Assembly: GCA_016871155.1 (NCBI GenBank)
Contig: VFZO01000005.1
Coordinates: 1-64,000 of the forward strand
Length of the DNA stretch: 64,000 nucleotides
Origin: Acidobacteriota bacterium
GTDB taxonomy: Bacteria; Acidobacteriota; Terriglobia; Bryobacterales; Bryobacteraceae
Direction of reading: 5' to 3'
This document shows positions 60,269-64,000 of this stretch, piece after piece. A program made the position numbers and the translations under genes. The notes under the pieces are model-generated. The model was not told the origin of the DNA, ran no database searches, and was given only the letters and a program-made list of their open reading frames with translations. The stretch's first letter is position 1. Every line of letters starts with the position of its first letter.

Positions 60269-63200
60269 AGCGGATCTGGCCGAACCCGGCATTGCTGCGG
60301 TTCATTTGTGGATTAGCAAAGTTCGTCCGGTTGAAGGCGTTAAAGCTCTCGGCGCGGAACTGTAGCGCCATTCCTTCGCGAAACGGCAGGGAGAACGACT
60401 TTTGGATGCCAATATCGGCTTGCGCCAGGCCGGGGCGCCGGGCGATGTTGCGTCCCGCATTGCCGAATGGCTGGCTGGGATCGGTGGGGAGGACGACCTT
60501 GTTCGGGTCGATCCAATTGTCGTGGTTCCGCTGTCCGGACGGAACCATGATGTCACCCGTCACGTTGGGCCGGTAGCTGATACCGCCCCGCCAATCGGGC
60601 AGGGTTTGCGAAACCTGGAAGGCTGCCGCCGGAGTGTAGCTCAAGTTCACGGGCTGGCCGCTCCATAGGCTGTTGATGACATTGAACTGCCATCCGCCGA
60701 TGACGTAGTCGGCTGCGGCCGGGATGCCGCTCATGAGCTTCCGGCCCTTGCCAAACGGAAGTTCGTAAATAAAGGCCGTGGTGTTGTTCACACGCTGGTC
60801 GAAATCGGATACAGCGCGCTCCGCGGCGAGCGCGTAGAAGCTCTGCGGACTGGCGCGGCCTCCGGAGCCGCCCTGCGCCTCCAGCGCCTGGCCGGTGGTG
60901 TCGATCGCCTTCGAATAGACAAACGAGTTCAACAGCGAGAAGCCGTTGGAGAACTTCCGTTCAAAACGCGCTTGCAGCGCATGGTAGTTGGCGCGCGCGG
61001 CGGGGAAAGTAACGGTGATCGCGCTGAAGGCCTGATTAGGACGCCGGGCCTGGATCGAGAGGTTCTCACCGGGGCGATTGGGACGGGCCTCGTTGAAATC
61101 GGCGAACACGATTAGATGGCTGGAACTGTTGCCCACATAGCCGATGTCGATGACAGTGTCCTTGGCGATTTCGCGCTGCACGCTGAACGACCAATTTTGC
61201 ACGTAACCGCTGGGCGACTCACGCGGCAGGTACGAAATGTTCGATGCAAGCGGATTGAACTTGTCTGGATCGGTGAGCCCGGCTGGGTATCCGGCCAGCG
61301 TGGGACGAAATCCCGGGTCGGTCGGCCGCTGCGCAATTGCCGCGATGACGACCTGAGGCCCATTGATGCCGAGAATGTTGCCGCCGCCGGCTCGATTGAA
61401 GTGAATGTAAGAGATGCCGTAAGCGCCGCGGACCACCGTCTTGGGATTCAGCGAGTATGCGAACCCGAAACGAGGCGCCCAGTTGTTGCGGTCCGGGTTG
61501 ACCTGTGCACGGTTGGCGATGGAGCCGGCAGAAGCGGGAATCAGTCGGTTCGAGACGGGATCAAAGTTAGACAGACGATTCTCGGCGTCCCACTGCGGAG
61601 TCGCGTACTCATATCGCGCGCCGATATTCAGCGTGAGCTTCGGCGTAACCTTCCAATCGTCCTGGAAGTATAGGAAATTCATTACCTGGCGGTACTGCGC
61701 GATGTAGAAATTGACTAACTGATACTCGCTGCGCGCGCCGAACAGGAAGTCGGCGAGATTGTAGCTCTGGGACTGAGCCGCGTTGGGCGCAGCCGAACCG
61801 GCCGGGCGTGAGAATTGACCTGCGTAGATGTCGTTGCCATAGAGGGGATTCACGTCCTGAATCTGTGTGTGAACTCGTTGGTACTCATACCCGGTTTTCA
61901 TGGAGTGGCGGCCGCGCGTGAAGGAGTAGTTGACCTTCGGGTTCCAAACAGTGGGATGCTGCCATTGGGGGTTGGTCGCTTGGCGGCCCAAGTCGGAGAA
62001 CCCGCCGATGCCCTGACGGGTAAGGCCGCCCGTAAGGCGCGGATCCTCGCTCAGGCCCGTGATGCCATACAGGGCGCGCATTGATGGGCCGCCCAGTCCG
62101 GGAGGCTCCTTGCCGGCTTCGGTGCGGGAGATGCCGAAACGGACCTCCAACAGCGACGCCGGCGTCAGCGTATGCGTAAAGCCGGTAGCCATGGACTGAT
62201 TCAGGACGCGAATGAAGCCGTTTCCTTCGCCGCCCGACGGGCCAGGGATTTCGGGCTGTTGGAAGATATTGGACTTGCGGTGCGAAAGGCGGACGAACGC
62301 GGTGCTGCGCGAGCTCACTTGGCCGTCGAGCTTCAGGTCCATCTTGTCGTTGTTGTTCTTGTCGGAACGCAGGTTCACAAAGTTGTTGGCGCGGGCGAGC
62401 CCGTTATTTGGCGCGGGCAAATTGTTTAGTACGGTGCGGGCGAAGGGCGTGATCGCGGTGGCCGGTATTGCCGAATTCGCCGGATAGAGCGCACCGGTAA
62501 TAGGGTTGGCGATGGGAATGTCGAACGTCGCGGCGCGGTCGGTCATTGTGGGCAAAGTGCGAAATACCGTGAACTTCTGCCTTTCCCGAAAGCCTTCGTA
62601 GTTGGTGAAGAAGAAGGCCCTGTTTTTCACGATCGGCCCGCCGAACGTGAAGCCGAACTGATTGCGCTGGAAGACCGGTTTGCCGGTGGCCGGCTTGAAG
62701 AAACCGGCGGCGTTCAACTCGGTATTACGCAGGTACTCCCAAACGGTGCCGCGATATTCATTGGTGCCGGAGCGCATAGTGGCGTTAATCACGGCACCGG
62801 AAGAGCGGCCAAACTCGGCGGACGCATTTGAAGTCACGACTTTGAACTCACCGACGGCGTCGGGCGTAAGCTGAACCACTTGGTTCGAGAAGCCTTGATT
62901 CGAGGTACCGTAAGCGTTGTTATCCATGCCGTCCATCAGAAAATTGTTGAAGATCGAACGCTGACCGTTGACGTTAAACGCGCCCTCGCGTGGCGGATTG
63001 GCGAAGGCATAGTCGGAACGGCGGACGCCGGTAGTTAGCAAGGCCAGGTCGGCGTAGTTGCGCCCGTTTAGGGGAAGGTCGACGATTTGCTTGCGTCCGA
63101 CAACGAGACCGCGGTCCGAGGAGTCCGACTCGACGGCAATGATGCCATCGGTGACGTTGATCGACTCGGTCACCTGTCCTACCTTCAAGGTGAAGTCCAC

Positions 63201-63488
63201 GCGCTGGCGGGCGTTGACGTTCACGCTCACGTTGTCCGCCGTCGCGGCGGCGAAGCCGGGCTTCTCCACCGTTACGCGATAGGCGCCGATTTTGACGTTG
63301 AGAAAGAGGTAGTCTCCGGCGTCATTGGTGGCAGTTGTGGCTTGAATGCCGGTCTCGACATTCAAGAGCTTCACTGAGGCGCCGGGAACGACGTTTGCGG
63401 CAGGATCGCGTACAGTCCCAAGTACGACCGCGGTGTCGAATTGCGCAAAGGCGTGAAGCGAGTAGAGAAAAAACGTAAGGCGAAGCAT
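60219..63488 (-). CDS. Oar-like TonB-dependent receptor (second copy)
   Basis: This 1,089-residue protein has a signal (MLRLTFFLYSLHAFAQ). A carboxypeptidase-regulatory domain (VLGTVRDPAANVVPGASVKL) is followed by a plug (LPLNGRNYADLALLTTGV, FNNFLMDGMDNNAYG, SAEFGRSSGAVINATMRSG) and a barrel ending in FALRLSF. A strong GGGAGGG ribosome site precedes ATG 63488; the open frame continues 13 codons upstream without homology. It lies next to a sugar-acid-type MFS carrier, so the two may serve one uptake route (inference). Confidence 0.9.
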   Translation of the reverse strand: MLRLTFFLYSLHAFAQFDTAVVLGTVRDPAANVVPGASVKLLNVETGIQATTATNDAGDYLFLNVKIGAYRVTVEKPGFAAATADNVSVNVNARQRVDFTLKVGQVTESINVTDGIIAVESDSSDRGLVVGRKQIVDLPLNGRNYADLALLTTGVRRSDYAFANPPREGAFNVNGQRSIFNNFLMDGMDNNAYGTSNQGFSNQVVQLTPDAVGEFKVVTSNASAEFGRSSGAVINATMRSGTNEYRGTVWEYLRNTELNAAGFFKPATGKPVFQRNQFGFTFGGPIVKNRAFFFTNYEGFRERQKFTVFRTLPTMTDRAATFDIPIANPITGALYPANSAIPATAITPFARTVLNNLPAPNNGLARANNFVNLRSDKNNNDKMDLKLDGQVSSRSTAFVRLSHRKSNIFQQPEIPGPSGGEGNGFIRVLNQSMATGFTHTLTPASLLEVRFGISRTEAGKEPPGLGGPSMRALYGITGLSEDPRLTGGLTRQGIGGFSDLGRQATNPQWQHPTVWNPKVNYSFTRGRHSMKTGYEYQRVHTQIQDVNPLYGNDIYAGQFSRPAGSAAPNAAQSQSYNLADFLFGARSEYQLVNFYIAQYRQVMNFLYFQDDWKVTPKLTLNIGARYEYATPQWDAENRLSNFDPVSNRLIPASAGSIANRAQVNPDRNNWAPRFGFAYSLNPKTVVRGAYGISYIHFNRAGGGNILGINGPQVVIAAIAQRPTDPGFRPTLAGYPAGLTDPDKFNPLASNISYLPRESPSGYVQNWSFSVQREIAKDTVIDIGYVGNSSSHLIVFADFNEARPNRPGENLSIQARRPNQAFSAITVTFPAARANYHALQARFERKFSNGFSLLNSFVYSKAIDTTGQALEAQGGSGGRASPQSFYALAAERAVSDFDQRVNNTTAFIYELPFGKGRKLMSGIPAAADYVIGGWQFNVINSLWSGQPVNLSYTPAAAFQVSQTLPDWRGGISYRPNVTGDIMVPSGQRNHDNWIDPNKVVLPTDPSQPFGNAGRNIARRPGLAQADIGIQKSFSLPFREGMALQFRAESFNAFNRTNFANPQMNRSNAGFGQIRSTFPARQVQFALRLSF

Positions 63489-63601
63489 AACCCTCCCGAA
63501 TGTAGCATCGCGCCATTTCAGGTCCATGGCAAGGGGGTGAAGATAAGGCTACTTTCCTTCGCCCATGAGAACCTATCCGGGGAGTTCGCGCATGAAGTAG
63601 C

Positions 63602-64000
63602 GTGCTGCTGCTTCAAATTCTCTTCTGGCTCCTCGTATTGTTGGATCTCGCGGTGCTCGGCGTCTTCTTTGTGTTGGCACTGGCAGCGGCGGGGCCGTCC
63701 CACACCAGCCCCTTTGCCGTTGTGGGCTTCTTCGCAGTTCCGGTGCTTGTGCTGCTGGGAGCGGTCGCACTGTTCCTGTGGAAAGACAGCACCGCGTGGC
63801 GCGGATTAGCTACGCTTCTGGTCGCCTCACCGCTGCTGTTCGTTCTGGTTGGCAATCGGGCGGCTGTGTTGTCGCTCAAGGCGTACGAGACCGCCGATGG
63901 GTCCATGAGCAATTTTCGCTCGGGGCCGCTGCGGGAAATCGAATCGGCCATCCAGCGCAACGATTTGAATACCGTCGTTGCGAAGGCGCACGGTGCGGAG
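63602..64000 (+). CDS. Membrane/ankyrin-like protein, cut by window end
   Basis: An open frame starts at GTG 63602 and runs off the window (133 codons seen). It begins with three to four hydrophobic helices (LLLQILFWLLVLLDLAVLGV, VVGFFAVPVLVLLGAVALFL, LLVASPLLFVLVG). A soluble part follows with SGPLREIESAIQRNDLNTVV, which resembles the start of an ankyrin repeat. The gene is incomplete and the start uncertain. The 113 bases before it hold no other feature that I can name. Confidence 0.55.
   Translation, partial: MLLLQILFWLLVLLDLAVLGVFFVLALAAAGPSHTSPFAVVGFFAVPVLVLLGAVALFLWKDSTAWRGLATLLVASPLLFVLVGNRAAVLSLKAYETADGSMSNFRSGPLREIESAIQRNDLNTVVAKAHGAE

Noticed and set aside
1-64000. CRISPR array, tRNA, rRNA, insertion sequence or prophage
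   Set aside because: No regularly spaced direct repeats, cloverleaf, transposase or phage genes were seen by reading.

Overview
The window looks like a chromosomal segment of a soil-type Acidobacteriota, probably of the Solibacter/Bryobacter group (inference from gene families, no search was run). The pointers are high G+C; two Oar-type TonB-dependent receptors of about 1,100 residues with an N-terminal carboxypeptidase-regulatory domain; two DUF1549/DUF1553 + DUF1501 operons; an ASPIC/UnbV FG-GAP protein; many TPR proteins; a winged-helix/FGE/hydrolase fusion; and ArsR-AHSA1 pairs. I found no tRNA, rRNA, CRISPR array, insertion sequence, phage gene or integration site.

Layout. 1-5.2 kb: a dicarboxylate translocator, then a translationally coupled oxidation operon (gluconate-dehydrogenase-type small subunit, GMC flavoprotein, FMN 2-hydroxy-acid dehydrogenase). 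5.3-8.6 kb: nadB facing aroB and ubiE/menG. 8.6-15.4 kb: TPR, ASPIC, MmcQ and DUF2071 genes, another TPR gene, and a 783-residue protein that joins a CadC-like DNA-binding domain, a membrane helix, a PEGA-like region, a formylglycine-generating-enzyme fold and an alpha/beta hydrolase. 15.5-25.8 kb (minus strand): a TamA/BamA-like barrel, a SurA-like chaperone and TamB, followed by a DUF2103 protein, a membrane glycosyltransferase and gap. 25.9-31.3 kb: a secreted TPR protein ending in a decayed trypsin domain, an ArsR plus AHSA1-DinB-AHSA1 fusion operon, a DUF5009-type membrane acyltransferase and a TIP30-like oxidoreductase. 31.3-35.4 kb: gene remnants, a ThuA protein, a frameshifted PQQ dehydrogenase with its cytochrome c, and sixA. 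35.4-41.6 kb: an O-antigen-ligase-like protein, a copper chaperone with CopA, a pseudo-M48 protein, uvrC and a small TPR protein. 41.8-50.6 kb: the first Oar-like receptor converging on a PPC / DUF1549-DUF1553 / DUF1501 operon. 50.7-52.6 kb: a short-chain dehydrogenase and a second ArsR-AHSA1 pair. 52.6-58.9 kb: a second DUF1549-DUF1553 / DUF1501 / sugar-isomerase operon, a creatininase-like protein and a PEP-CTERM-like secreted protein. 59-64 kb: an MFS carrier, the second Oar-like receptor, and an unfinished membrane/ankyrin-like gene cut by the window end.

How it fits together. Much of the cargo concerns the envelope and the use of external organic matter: large receptors, exported DUF1501 and PSD-type proteins, sugar oxidation, acid transporters and outer-membrane assembly. 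Genes are packed tightly. Same-strand neighbours often overlap by four bases (ATGA or TTGA), and convergent genes overlap at their 3' ends by 4 to 50 bases.

The most notable observations are: (1) a recurring TAnnnT -10-like hexamer placed 6-9 bases before start codons, which suggests widespread leaderless transcription; (2) two ArsR operators, both palindromes lying on such promoters; (3) unusual fusions (wHTH-FGE-hydrolase, AHSA1-DinB-AHSA1, AHSA1-SnoaL); (4) several enzyme folds with lost catalytic residues; (5) a PQQ dehydrogenase broken by what looks like a 10-base deletion between short repeats. I did not find a clearly new multi-gene defence or biosynthetic system.
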